Below, in pieces: positions 1 through 8,592 of a stretch of 61,323 nt of DNA. The stretch lies in NCBI RefSeq assembly GCF_016103465.1, contig NZ_JAEEAP010000007.1, positions 1 to 61,323 of the forward strand. The letters are read 5' to 3'. Below the pieces are notes generated by a model. That model worked only from the letters and a program-made list of their open reading frames with translations, was not told the DNA's origin and did not search any database. Both the position numbers and the translations under genes were made by a program. Each line of letters opens with the position of its first letter. Positions within the stretch are counted from its first letter, which is position 1. The DNA is from Streptomyces sabulosicollis (GTDB lineage Bacteria; Actinomycetota; Actinomycetes; Streptomycetales; Streptomycetaceae).

Positions 1-149
1 GAACGGCCCGCCGTCTCCGAACCCCTGGTCGGCCCTCCAACCGTCCCCCGAGTGCCCGGACGGCCCCGCTCCGGTTGCCCCGGCCCCCCACGGCCCCGAG
101 GGTGGATGCGGAGGGCCCGGGGCCCGTCCGACGGAACGAGGGAGACGCG

Positions 150-602
150 ATGAGCGGGCGCCGAACGCGGACGATCTGCGCGGTGGGCCTCATGGCCGTG
201 CTGGCGCCGGCCGCCGTCGGCTGTTCGGACGGCGGGGGCGCCCCGTCGTCCCAGGTGTCCCGGGCCTCCGCCGCCATCGCGTCCGCGAGGGCGTCGGCCC
301 AGGCCGAGCTGAACAAGATCAAGGGCGGCTCCCAGGCCAGGCGCGAGGTGAAGGTCGGCCGGGTGAGCCGCGACGGCGCGGGACGGGCCGTCGCGCCGCT
401 GACCGTGACCAACAGGGCCGAACACCCGGCGAACTACGCCATCGAGGTCACCTTCCGCAACGCGAGCGGGGACGTGGTCGACGCCGTCGTCCTGCACCTG
501 TCCAAGGTGCCCCCGAACCATCCCACTCCGGCCACCGCCCGCAGCCACCGCAAGCTCACCGGCCGCACCACCGCGAACGTGGGCGCGGCGGTGCGGTACT
601 GA
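150..602 (+). CDS. Secreted lipoprotein, unknown function
   Basis: The 150-residue product begins with an Arg-rich n-region and a hydrophobic stretch ending in the lipobox AAVGC at about residues 21-25, so it should be lipidated and anchored outside the membrane. The mature part is Ser/Ala-rich, then has a short beta-rich domain (KVGRVSRDGAGRAV.. TVTNRAEHPANY.. VTFRNASGDVV) that resembles the small Ig-like lipoprotein domains common in Streptomyces. I chose the ATG at 150 because GAGGGAG lies just upstream and the lipobox is then at the normal distance; the upstream in-frame ATG at 75 would bury the signal. Its role is unknown. Confidence 0.75.
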   Translation: MSGRRTRTICAVGLMAVLAPAAVGCSDGGGAPSSQVSRASAAIASARASAQAELNKIKGGSQARREVKVGRVSRDGAGRAVAPLTVTNRAEHPANYAIEVTFRNASGDVVDAVVLHLSKVPPNHPTPATARSHRKLTGRTTANVGAAVRY

Positions 603-662
603 CGGTCGCTGACCGCCAGGGCCCAAGGGGGCCGGGAACCAGGCTCGAAAGGTGCGGAGGCC

Positions 663-1541
663 ATGTCACAGTCACAGGTGCACCACCGGTTCGCGGACAT
701 CCGGGGCCGACGGCTGTTCTACCGCGAGGCGGGCCCCGCGGACGCCCCCGCGCTCGTCCTCCTGCACGGCTTCCCCACCAGCTCGTTCATGTTCCGCGAC
801 CTCATGCCGCGCCTGGCGGACGGCTATCACCTCATCGCCCCCGACCACCTGGGTTTCGGCTTCTCCGACGCCCCCGGCGTCGACGACTTCGACTACACCT
901 TCGACGCCCTGACCGACCTCACCGCCGGTCTCCTCGACCACCTCGGCCTCGACCGCTACGCCCTCTACGTCCAGGACTACGGCGCGCCGATCGGCTGGCG
1001 CCTGGCCCTGCGCGACCCCGAAGCGGTCACCGCGATCGTGACGCAGAACGGCAACGCCTACGACGAGGGCTTCGTCGAGGACTTCTGGCGACCGGTGTGG
1101 GCCTATCAGGAGGATCAGAGCGCGAAGAACGAGGAGGCCATCCGCCAGGCCCTCTCCCTGGACCTGATCAAGTGGCAGTACGTCACCGGAGCTCCCGACG
1201 AGAGCCTGGTCAGTCCCGACACCTGGCACCACGACTTCCAGCAGGTGTCCCGCCCCGGCAACGATCTGGTCCAGCTCAGGCTCTTCCGGGACTACGCCAC
1301 CAACAGCCCCCTGTACCCCCGGGTGCACGAGTACTTCCGCACCCATCAGCCGCCCCTGCTCGCCATATGGGGGCGCGACGACCCCATCTTCGGCCCCGAC
1401 GGCGCCCGCGCCTTCGCCCGCGACAACCCGAAGGCCGAGGTGCGCCTCCAGGACGGCGGCCACTTCCTCCTCGAAACCGGCCTGGACGAGGTGGTCCCCA
1501 TGGTGCGGGAGTTCCTCGGCACCCACCTGGGCGCACGCTGA
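663..1541 (+). CDS. Alpha/beta hydrolase (haloalkane dehalogenase / epoxide hydrolase type)
   Basis: This is a complete alpha/beta hydrolase of 292 residues. The oxyanion-hole motif HGFP is at 35-38 and the nucleophile elbow reads VQDYG, with Asp105 in the place where esterases have Ser. That points to the dehalogenase/epoxide-hydrolase branch. The acid is probably within GRDDP at about 239-240, and the base is His267 in GGHFLLE. The ATG at 663 follows GGAGG. The protein lacks a signal peptide, so it is cytoplasmic. The substrate cannot be deduced from sequence. It lies 60 bp after the lipoprotein gene and could be co-transcribed with it. Confidence 0.88.
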   Translation: MSQSQVHHRFADIRGRRLFYREAGPADAPALVLLHGFPTSSFMFRDLMPRLADGYHLIAPDHLGFGFSDAPGVDDFDYTFDALTDLTAGLLDHLGLDRYALYVQDYGAPIGWRLALRDPEAVTAIVTQNGNAYDEGFVEDFWRPVWAYQEDQSAKNEEAIRQALSLDLIKWQYVTGAPDESLVSPDTWHHDFQQVSRPGNDLVQLRLFRDYATNSPLYPRVHEYFRTHQPPLLAIWGRDDPIFGPDGARAFARDNPKAEVRLQDGGHFLLETGLDEVVPMVREFLGTHLGAR

Positions 1542-1620
1542 ACCACGCCGTCTTGGCGGCCGCGTGCCGGATTTCATCGTGCTCATCCTCACCCCTGACG
1601 GCCTGTGGGCGCCCCCGCCC

Positions 1621-2832
1621 CTAACCGCCCCGGCCGTGCGCGCCCGTGCGGCCCGTGGCGGCCAGGAGGGCGATCACGGCGAGGGCGGCCAGCAGGATCA
1701 CCACCAGGAAGAGCACCGTCAGCACGGTGGGGTGGTTCCACAGGGCGAACACCGCGACCGGCACCAGCAGGGCCGTCGCCGTGAGCCCCCGCCGGTGGTC
1801 GGCGGTCCAGGTGCCGGCCCGGCCGGTGCGCATCCCGTGGGCCGCGCCCCAGCGGGCCGCGCTGTCGGCGAGGACCTCGGCCCGGCCGCGCACCGTGCTC
1901 GGCAGCCGCCCCGGGCCCGCCAGATAGGCGCCGAGCGCGACCACGACGCCGAGCACCAGCACGGTGAGCACGGTGACCCGCAGGAAGCGCACCACCGTGT
2001 CGAAGAGCGCCGAGGCCGCCTCCCGGGACAGCACGCTCGTCGGCACATGGTCGAGGTAGTAGCGGCGGCCCACCTCGAGAGCCAGCGCCAGGGCGAGGGA
2101 GGCGAGCGCGGTGCCCAGGGCCGCGCGGGCGAGCGCCCGGCGGCGCCGGTGGGCGAGCAGCACTCCGGTGCCGCCGAGGGTCACGGTCAGCACGGGCAGC
2201 CAGTTCCCGGCCAGGTCGAGCAGGCGTGCCGACCGTCGAAAGGTGTCGAGCCGGTCGGAGTGGAAGAGGACGAGCCGCTGGTGGATGTCGGGGATGCCGG
2301 TCACCGCGGGGAGCCCGGCGTCCACCAACTGCTGTCTGACCCGCTCCACGGCGGCGCCGACGTTGAGGGTGACGGTGTGGCCCTCGACGCCGACCGGCCC
2401 GCCGCCCTTGCCGGTGAGGGCACCCACGACGGCGGTGTGGGCGGCCCGGTTGGCGCCGGTCCACACGGCGGGGAACTGCTCGCTGCGCACGATGTGGGCG
2501 GCCACCTTCCGCACCGCCTGGTCCAGGGCCGAGTCCAGCTGCGGGGCCAGGCCCTCGATGGTGTCGGCGGCCCGCTCCGGGAGGCCGTGGGCGCGCAGCC
2601 AGGAGGCGATGCCGGCGGTGACCTCGCGGCTGTTGTGGCGGATGTCGACGGCCTGGCTGACCCGGTCCACGGCGGTGTCCTGGATCGCCGGGTCCTTCGC
2701 GAGCGGGGCGACGGTCGCCACATAGCGGTCGGTGTCCAGGACGATGTCGTGGACCCACACCGTCAGCACGGACACCGGAACGAGCAGGCAACCGAGCAGG
2801 ATCAGCAGGGCCGACACGGCGCTTCTGGCCAT
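1621..2832 (-). CDS. Integral membrane protein
   Basis: About 403 residues. One membrane helix near the N-terminus (about residues 5-25) is followed by a soluble extracytoplasmic region of roughly 200 residues, then four or five further helices in the C-terminal half (for example near LPVLTVTLGGTGVLL, ALASLALALALEV, VLTVLVLGVVVALGAYL and VLFLVVILLAALAVIALL). This arrangement is common in Streptomyces conserved membrane proteins of unknown role. I prefer the ATG at 2832 because GGGAG is nine bases upstream; the ATG at 2841 has it too close. No catalytic motif was recognised. Confidence 0.8.
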   Translation of the reverse strand: MARSAVSALLILLGCLLVPVSVLTVWVHDIVLDTDRYVATVAPLAKDPAIQDTAVDRVSQAVDIRHNSREVTAGIASWLRAHGLPERAADTIEGLAPQLDSALDQAVRKVAAHIVRSEQFPAVWTGANRAAHTAVVGALTGKGGGPVGVEGHTVTLNVGAAVERVRQQLVDAGLPAVTGIPDIHQRLVLFHSDRLDTFRRSARLLDLAGNWLPVLTVTLGGTGVLLAHRRRRALARAALGTALASLALALALEVGRRYYLDHVPTSVLSREAASALFDTVVRFLRVTVLTVLVLGVVVALGAYLAGPGRLPSTVRGRAEVLADSAARWGAAHGMRTGRAGTWTADHRRGLTATALLVPVAVFALWNHPTVLTVLFLVVILLAALAVIALLAATGRTGAHGRGG

Positions 2833-2973
2833 GACACCCATCTCCCGCCCTCACCGGCGGGGCCGCATCCCGGGTGACACGTGCGGGTGAGCGGATGTGG
2901 CCAAGCGGATCAGCGGGCCCGGCGGGACGGTCCGGTCCGTGGGCTCCGGCGGATCCGGTGTTACGGGGGCCGG

Positions 2974-4266
2974 TCAGGGGGCGGCCGGGGCGACGCGGCC
3001 CGCCAGCGCGTCGAGTTCGGCGCGGCCGAGCCCGGTGAGCCGCTCGACCTCGGCGCCGTCGAGGGCCCCGCAGTCCAGTCCGCGCACCAGATGGCCGCTG
3101 AGCGCCTTCGCGGTGGCCGGTTCGTCGGCGATGCCGGTGCCTTGGGCCGTACGGTCCACATACGCGGCGAGCCGTTCCGCCGCGGCCTCCAGGCCCTCGC
3201 GGTAGAACGCGTAGACGGCGGCGTAGCGGGTCGGGAGGTGGCCGGGGTGCATGTCCCAGCCCTGGTAGTACGCGCGCGCCAACGACCGCCGGACCAGGCG
3301 GTGGTGGAGCCTCCAGGCGTCGTGGACCCGCTCGGTGGGGCCGACCGGCAGCACGTTGGTCGAGCCGTCGGAGAGCCGTACGCCGGTGCCCGCGGCGGCG
3401 ACCTGCATCACGGCCTTGGCGTGGTCGGCCACGGGGTGGTCCATGGACTGATGGGCGGCGCCGACGCCACAGGAGGCGCTGTAGTCGAAGGTGCCGTAGT
3501 GCAGCCCGGTGGCCCGTCCCCCGGCGGCGTCGATCATCCGGGCGACGGTGGCGCGGCCGTCCGGGCCGAGGATGGCCTGGGTGGTCTCGATCTGGATCTC
3601 GAAGCCGATACGGCCCGGGGCGAGCCCGTGCGCCTTCTCGAACTCCTCGCACAGCCGGGCCATCGCGGTGACCTGCTCGGCGTACGTCACCTTGGGGAGG
3701 GTGACCACCAGTCCGTCCGGCAGCCCTCCGGCCGCCATCAGCCCGGTGAGGAAGACGTCGAGGGTGCGGATGCCGCGGTCGCGCACGGCGGCCTCCAGGC
3801 ACTTCATGCGGATGCCGACGTAGGGCGGCGCGGTGCCCCGCGCGCAAGCGGCCGCGACGAGCGAGGCGGCGCGGGCGGCCGCGGCGTCCTCCTCGGCGTC
3901 GGGGCGGGGGCCGTAGCCGTCCTCGAAGTCGATGCGCAGGTCCTCCACGGGCTCGTGCTCCAGCTTGGCCCGCACCCGGGTGTGGACGGGTGCGGCGAGC
4001 TCGTCGGGGAGGCCGAGGACGGCGGCGAAGGAGGCGGCGTCGGGGGCGTGCCGGTCGAGGGCCGCCAGTGCCCGGTCGCCCCAGTCGCGCACCGTGCCGG
4101 CGGTGAGGAGGTCGGCGGGGACGTAGACGGTGTGGACGGGCTGGCGGGTGCCCGGGTCACCGGGGTAGCGGCGGGCGAGCTCGGCGTCGACGGCGGCGAG
4201 GGAGCCGGCGATGGACGCCCGTACGGCACCGGGCAGGCTGGTGCGCACCGTCTCGCGAGGCTCCAT
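2974..4266 (-). CDS. DUF6986 protein, HpcH/HpaI aldolase / citrate-lyase-like
   Basis: A 430-residue protein with the signature of HpcH/HpaI-type lyases: RIDFEDGYG (about 119-127, the acidic metal/substrate loop), VTLPKV, IGFEIQIET (the metal-binding Glu strand) and LHYGTFDYS. The family is now called DUF6986 and probably adopts a TIM-barrel that cleaves or condenses a 2-oxo or CoA-like substrate, but its reaction is not established. In actinomycetes relatives are often found near glyoxylate or purine-catabolism genes; no such neighbour is seen here. A TTTCCG-N5-CGGAAA palindrome lies 25 bp upstream of the ATG and probably regulates it. Confidence 0.82.
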   Translation of the reverse strand: MEPRETVRTSLPGAVRASIAGSLAAVDAELARRYPGDPGTRQPVHTVYVPADLLTAGTVRDWGDRALAALDRHAPDAASFAAVLGLPDELAAPVHTRVRAKLEHEPVEDLRIDFEDGYGPRPDAEEDAAAARAASLVAAACARGTAPPYVGIRMKCLEAAVRDRGIRTLDVFLTGLMAAGGLPDGLVVTLPKVTYAEQVTAMARLCEEFEKAHGLAPGRIGFEIQIETTQAILGPDGRATVARMIDAAGGRATGLHYGTFDYSASCGVGAAHQSMDHPVADHAKAVMQVAAAGTGVRLSDGSTNVLPVGPTERVHDAWRLHHRLVRRSLARAYYQGWDMHPGHLPTRYAAVYAFYREGLEAAAERLAAYVDRTAQGTGIADEPATAKALSGHLVRGLDCGALDGAEVERLTGLGRAELDALAGRVAPAAP

Positions 4267-4291
4267 GTCCGTTCGCCACCCTTCCCGCCCA

Positions 4292-4308
4292 TTTCCGCTT
4301 CACGGAAA
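4292..4308. promoter_or_regulatory. Palindromic operator candidate upstream of the DUF6986 gene
   Basis: TTTCCG-CTTCA-CGGAAA is a perfect 6-5-6 inverted repeat, 25 bases upstream of the start codon at 4266. The position and size fit a dimeric regulator site. IclR-family regulators use sites of this kind, but that assignment is inference. Confidence 0.5.
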
Positions 4309-4370
4309 CGATGATCCGTACGGTGAAGTTAGCCAGCCGCTGAACAGCGGGTCAACACTCCCCGGCGGAC

Positions 4371-4407
4371 GCGAGGCCCCGTACGCGCATCGCGTACGGG
4401 GCCTCGC
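4371..4407. terminator. Strong intrinsic terminator after etfA
   Basis: A perfect 17-bp inverted repeat (GCGAGGCCCCGTACGCG, loop CAT, then the complement) lies 16 bp beyond the etfA stop codon. There is no long U tract, as is usual in Streptomyces. It separates the etf genes from the DUF6986 gene. Confidence 0.85.
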
Positions 4408-4423
4408 GGAGGTCCGGTGGACG

Positions 4424-5386
4424 TCAGCCCTTGCGGGTCTTGACCTCCTCGGTCAGCTGCGGGACGACCTCGAAGAGGTCGCCGACCACGCCGTAGTCGA
4501 CCAGGTCGAAGATCGGGGCCTCGGCGTCCTTGTTGACGGCCACGATGGTCTTCGAGGTCTGCATACCGGCCCGGTGCTGGATCGCGCCCGAGATGCCCGC
4601 CGCGATGTACAGCTGCGGCGAGACGGTCTTACCGGTCTGGCCCACCTGGTTGGTGTGCGGGTACCAGCCCGCGTCCACCGCCGCGCGCGAGGCGCCGACG
4701 GCCGCACCGAGGGAGTCGGCGAGGGCCTCGACGACGGGGAAGTTCTCCGCGCCGCCCACACCGCGGCCACCGGACACCACGATCGCCGCCTCGGTCAGCT
4801 CCGGACGCCCCGTCGACTCACGCGGCGTGCGGGAGACGACCTTCGTACCGGTGGCCTGCTCCGAGAAGGACACGGACAGGGCCTCGACCGCGCCCGCGGC
4901 CGGGGCGGCCTCCACGGCGGCCGAGTTGGGCTTCACCGTGATCACCGGAGTGCCCTTGCTGACCCGGGACTTGGTGGTGAAGGCGGCGGCGAACACCGAC
5001 TGCGTGGCCACCGGGCCCTCGTCACCGGCCTCCAGGTCCACGGCGTCGGTGATGATGCCCGAGCCGATGCGGACCGCGAGGCGGGCCGCGATCTCCTTGC
5101 CCTCCGCGGAGGACGGGAACAGCACCGCGGACGGGGACACGGCCTCGTACGCGGCCTGGACCGCGTCCACCTTCGGGACGACGAGGTAGTCGGCGAACTC
5201 GGGCGCATCCGCGGTCAGCACCCGCACGGCGCCGTGCTCGGCGAGGGCGGACGCGGTGCTCTCGGCACCGGAGCCGAGGGAGACGGCGACGGGCTCGCCG
5301 ATGCGGCGGGCCAGGGCCAGCAGCTCCAGGGTGGGCTTGCGGACGGCACCGTCCACGTGGTCGACGTAGACAAGGACTTCAGCCAT
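4424..5386 (-). CDS. etfA: Electron transfer flavoprotein subunit alpha
   Basis: A 320-residue ETF alpha subunit. The N-terminal half is the nucleotide-binding-like domain. The C-terminal half is the FAD domain, with [37 protein letters not shown] and the terminal signature [22 protein letters not shown]. With EtfB it forms a cytoplasmic heterodimer carrying FAD that collects electrons from acyl-CoA and related dehydrogenases and passes them to the respiratory chain. The ATG at 5386 follows AGGAGAG. etfB lies 84 bp upstream and the two genes surely form one operon ending at the 4371-4407 terminator. Confidence 0.97.
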   Translation of the reverse strand: MAEVLVYVDHVDGAVRKPTLELLALARRIGEPVAVSLGSGAESTASALAEHGAVRVLTADAPEFADYLVVPKVDAVQAAYEAVSPSAVLFPSSAEGKEIAARLAVRIGSGIITDAVDLEAGDEGPVATQSVFAAAFTTKSRVSKGTPVITVKPNSAAVEAAPAAGAVEALSVSFSEQATGTKVVSRTPRESTGRPELTEAAIVVSGGRGVGGAENFPVVEALADSLGAAVGASRAAVDAGWYPHTNQVGQTGKTVSPQLYIAAGISGAIQHRAGMQTSKTIVAVNKDAEAPIFDLVDYGVVGDLFEVVPQLTEEVKTRKG

Positions 5387-5470
5387 GGGAATCGCTCTCC
5401 TGCGACATGCGAAAAGTGTGGGCGGTACGGGCGGCGCGACTCAGATGAACTTCTGACCCGCGAGGCGGCA

Positions 5471-6256
5471 TCAGATGAATTTGCGCTCCGCGAGAAAGGC
5501 GGCGAGCTGCTTGCCGCCCTCGCCCTCGTCCTTGACGATCGTGCCCGCGGTGCGGGCCGGACGCTCGGTGGCGCCCTCCACGGCGGTCCAGGCACCCTCC
5601 AGACCGACCTCGTCCGACTCGATCTCCAGGTCCTCCAGGTCCCAGGAGGTCACCGGCTTCTTCTTCGCCGCCATGATGCCCTTGAACGACGGGTAGCGGG
5701 CCTCACCGGACTGGTCGGTCACCGACACCACCGCCGGAAGCCGCGCCTCCAGCTGCTCCGTCGCGGAGTCCCCGTCGCGGCGCCCCTTCACGGTGCCGTC
5801 CTCGACCGACACCTCCGACAGCAGCGACACCTGCGGCACACCGAGCCGCTCCGCCAGCATCGCCGGGAGCACACCCATGGTGCCGTCGGTGGAGGCCATC
5901 CCGCAGACCACCAGGTCATACCCGGTCTTCTCGACGGCCTTGGCCAGCACCAGCGAGGTGCCCAGCGCGTCGGTGCCGTGCAGATCGTCGTCCTCGACGT
6001 GCACGGCCTTGTCCGCCCCCATCGACAGCGCCTTGCGCAGCGCGTCCTTGGCGTCCTCCGGACCGACGGTCAGCACGGTGATCTCGGCGTCATCGGCCTC
6101 GTCGGCGATCTGCAGGGCCTGCTCGACCGCGTACTCGTCCAGCTCCGAGAGCAGGCCGTCCACATCGTCGCGATCGACGGTCAGGTCTTCGGCGAAGTGC
6201 CGGTCGCCGGTGGCGTCGGGCACGTACTTCACACAGACAACGATCCTCAAGCTCAC
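5471..6256 (-). CDS. etfB: Electron transfer flavoprotein subunit beta
   Basis: A 261-residue ETF beta subunit (FixA family): it begins SLRIVVCVKYVPD, has DEYAVEQALQIAD, the adenine-nucleotide loop CGMASTDGTMGVLPAMLAERLG, and the family signature around LPAVVSVTDQSGEARYPSFKGIMAAKKK. It holds AMP and partners EtfA. GTG at 6256 is the start, preceded by GGAGAG. It is the first gene of the etf operon. No ETF:quinone oxidoreductase gene is visible in the window. Confidence 0.97.
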   Translation of the reverse strand: MSLRIVVCVKYVPDATGDRHFAEDLTVDRDDVDGLLSELDEYAVEQALQIADEADDAEITVLTVGPEDAKDALRKALSMGADKAVHVEDDDLHGTDALGTSLVLAKAVEKTGYDLVVCGMASTDGTMGVLPAMLAERLGVPQVSLLSEVSVEDGTVKGRRDGDSATEQLEARLPAVVSVTDQSGEARYPSFKGIMAAKKKPVTSWDLEDLEIESDEVGLEGAWTAVEGATERPARTAGTIVKDEGEGGKQLAAFLAERKFI

Positions 6257-6518
6257 GCCGGCTCTCCTACTGCATCGTCTCTACCGAGCTGCCTTGTTGC
6301 TGGCAGCATAGGCGCCTTCGGGGGCGGGACCCGGGCGGTACCGCGGGCGGTTTCCTGCCGGGGCGGCCCATGCACCGCAGCAAAATATTACTCGTCAGTA
6401 CACCCAGCTCATTCCCCGTGCGCAACCCGCGTGAACTGTGACCTTGCCAACGGCGGCGATCAACGCGAGGGGTACATGCCAACCAGGGGCGCCGGTCGGC
6501 CGCGCGGCGCGCGGAACG

Positions 6519-7025
6519 TCAGTCGCGCAGCGCGTTGAAGCGCCCCTGGTGGTACAGCAGCGGACGGCCGGCCCCGGCCGCGGTACCCGTGATGACCTCG
6601 CCGATCAGCACCCGGTGGTCCCCGGCGGGTATCCGGGCCACCACCCGGCACACCAGCCACGCCAGCACCCCGTCGAGCACCGGTACGCCCTCCGGTCCGG
6701 TGCGCCAGCCGGTGGCCGGTCCGAAGCGGTCGGCACCGCTGCGCGCGAAGGTCGCGGCCAGCTCCCGCTGGTGCTCGCCCAGGATGTGGACACCGACGTA
6801 CTCGGCGTCGGAGAGCACCGGCCAGCTCGAGGAGCCGGTGCCCACGCCGAAGGAGAGCAGCGGCGGCTCGGCGGCCACGGAGGCGAGGGAGGTGGCGGTG
6901 AAGCCGACCGGGCGGGTGCCCTGGGCGGTGATCACGGCGACGCCTGAGGCGTGCCGGCGGAAGACGGAGCGGAAGAGGTCGGACGTCGTCAGCGAGGACG
7001 TGCCGAGGTCGTGCGTTGCCGTCAT
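6519..7025 (-). CDS. Flavin reductase-like FMN-binding protein
   Basis: A 168-residue protein with the split-barrel flavin reductase fold: FRRHASGVAVITAQG, VGFTATSLASVAAEPPLLSFGV (FMN phosphate contact region), and a final LLYHQGRFNAL. Members reduce FMN or FAD with NAD(P)H and feed two-component monooxygenases, or bind flavin in other oxidoreductases. No oxygenase partner is adjacent. It is 262 bp upstream of etfB and transcribed in the same direction; the gap holds no recognisable gene. Confidence 0.88.
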   Translation of the reverse strand: MTATHDLGTSSLTTSDLFRSVFRRHASGVAVITAQGTRPVGFTATSLASVAAEPPLLSFGVGTGSSSWPVLSDAEYVGVHILGEHQRELAATFARSGADRFGPATGWRTGPEGVPVLDGVLAWLVCRVVARIPAGDHRVLIGEVITGTAAGAGRPLLYHQGRFNALRD

Positions 7026-7219
7026 GGAGTTGTCCTTCTGCCGGAGGTACGGGCGGGGGTCGGCGCTTGTCCTCGTTCACTCACCCGCCCGGACACCGTG
7101 CGCCGGCGGTCCGCATCAGGTCCACGTGCACACGTCCGTAGAGAAGGGGTCCAGGCCACATGCCGTTCACCCTGACCACGCCGGGTGCGGACCGTCAAGT
7201 GGGGCCGGGGCGCGGCGGT

Positions 7220-7546
7220 TCATACGGCGTCGCCCAGAGCGGCGATGACATCGGCCCGGCGCGGCTGTCCTGAGGCCCGCCGCACGATCCGCCCGGCCGC
7301 GTCGAGCACCAGCACGGTGGGGGTACCGGCGACGTCCAGCGCCCGGACGAGCTCCAGCCGCGACTCGGCGTCGATCTCGATGTGCGCCACGCCGTCCACC
7401 ATCGCGGCCACCTCGGACAGCGTCCGCCGGGTGGCCCGGCAGGGCTGGCAGAAGGCGCTGGAGAACTGGACCAGCGTCGCCCGCTCCCCCAGCTCCGCGC
7501 CCAGCTCGGCGGCGCCCAGCCGCCGGCCTCCGTCGCCGTATCGCAC
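7220..7546 (-). CDS. Thioredoxin-like thiol oxidoreductase
   Basis: A small thioredoxin-fold protein of 108 residues with the active-site motif CQPC (about residue 32) within VQFSSAFCQPCRATRR, and the cis-Pro loop GTPTVLVLD. The CQPC dipeptide differs from the classical CGPC, so redox properties may differ. I chose the GTG at 7546 because GGGAGGAG sits five bases upstream and the fold begins shortly after; an in-frame start at 7684 would add 46 basic residues unlike thioredoxins. No signal peptide is evident with this start. Confidence 0.85.
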   Translation of the reverse strand: MRYGDGGRRLGAAELGAELGERATLVQFSSAFCQPCRATRRTLSEVAAMVDGVAHIEIDAESRLELVRALDVAGTPTVLVLDAAGRIVRRASGQPRRADVIAALGDAV

Positions 7547-7761
7547 CTGTCTCCTCCCGGTCGCGCCTCCCTGGTGCAGCGTCCTGGGCGGCCCGGGGAT
7601 TCCCCGGCGGCCCACCGACGTGATGAGGATCTCTCGGCCGGGCCGCGCCGCGCGGTAGCACAAAGAGACGACATCGGGCACCATCTGCCAGAAGCCGGAT
7701 ACCTACGGCCGCGTAACTTCCGCCGGGAGAACCCTCCCCAGGCATCGACGAAGGGTCCTCA

Positions 7762-8493
7762 ATGGCAGAGCTCGTCTACCCGCCGGTGATCGGCATCGCC
7801 CGCACCATGTTCAAGGCGCTCGATCTGCGCTTCGACATGAAGGGCACCGAGAACGTCCCGCAGCGGGGTGGCGCGGTTCTGGTGAGCAACCACATCGGCT
7901 ATCTCGACTTCGTCTTCTGCGGGCTGACCGCCCGTCCGGCCAAGCGGCTGGTGCGCTTCATGGCGAAGGAGTCGGTCTTCCGGCACAAGGTCTCCGGGCC
8001 GCTGATGCGCGCGATGAAGCACATCCCGGTGGACCGCGCGGCGGGTATGGAGGCGTACAAGCACGCCCTCAAGGCGCTCCGCTCCGGCGAGATCATCGGC
8101 GTCTTCCCGGAGGCGACGATCTCGCGGTCCTTCACCCTCAAGAACTTCAAGTCGGGCGCGGCCCGGCTGGCGCAGGAGGCGGGCGTCCCGCTGCTGCCGA
8201 TGGCGCTGTGGGGCACCCAGCGGCTGTGGACCAAGGGCCACAAGCGGGCGCTCGGCCGCCATCACTTCCCGATCACGATGCGGGTGGGCGAGCCGATGGA
8301 GGCCGACCCGACCGAGCCCTCGGACACCCTGACCGAGCGGCTGCGCGGCCGGGTGCAGGAGCTGCTGGAGGCGGCGCAGCGGGCGTATCCGGTGCGGCCC
8401 AAGGGCCCGGAGGACACCTGGTGGGTCCCGGCCCACCTGGGCGGCACCGCTCCCACCCCGGCCGAGGCGCTGGCCCTGGACCGGGGCCGTTAG
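7762..8493 (+). CDS. Lysophospholipid acyltransferase, PlsC family
   Basis: A 243-residue glycerolipid acyltransferase. Motif I is NHIGYLD (His44, Asp49), motif III is IGVFPEATIS, followed by FKSGAARLAQEAGVPLLPMAL. These define 1-acyl-glycerol-3-phosphate acyltransferases, which use acyl-CoA or acyl-ACP at the membrane face. The central EGT is replaced by EAT, as in many actinomycete paralogues. The gene diverges from the thioredoxin gene across 215 bp that must hold both promoters. A 24-bp tandem duplication covers its stop codon. Confidence 0.9.
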   Translation: MAELVYPPVIGIARTMFKALDLRFDMKGTENVPQRGGAVLVSNHIGYLDFVFCGLTARPAKRLVRFMAKESVFRHKVSGPLMRAMKHIPVDRAAGMEAYKHALKALRSGEIIGVFPEATISRSFTLKNFKSGAARLAQEAGVPLLPMALWGTQRLWTKGHKRALGRHHFPITMRVGEPMEADPTEPSDTLTERLRGRVQELLEAAQRAYPVRPKGPEDTWWVPAHLGGTAPTPAEALALDRGR

Positions 8494-8520
8494 GGCGCCC
8501 TGGACCGGGGCCGTTAGGGC
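8473..8520. repeat. 24-bp perfect tandem duplication over a stop codon
   Basis: The 24 bases 8473-8496 are repeated exactly at 8497-8520. The first copy encodes the last residues and stop codon of the acyltransferase, so the second copy is downstream and silent. Confidence 0.95.
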
Positions 8521-8592
8521 GGAAGCACACGCCGCGGGGCGGGCTCCGGTGGCCCGCCCCGCGCGCTCATCCTCGGATCCTCGGAGACGGCC

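Noticed and set aside
672-1592. Long open frame opposite the alpha/beta hydrolase
   Set aside because: High-GC DNA leaves antisense frames open; the translation is Val/Glu/Gly-rich, with no family signature, while the sense strand has a complete hydrolase.
1589-3847. 752-codon minus-strand frame across the membrane protein and DUF6986 genes
   Set aside because: The product is Arg/Pro/Gly-rich shadow sequence and it crosses two well supported genes in another frame.
4211-6538. 775-codon + frame opposite etfA and etfB
   Set aside because: It mirrors codon bias of etfAB and has no recognisable domain.
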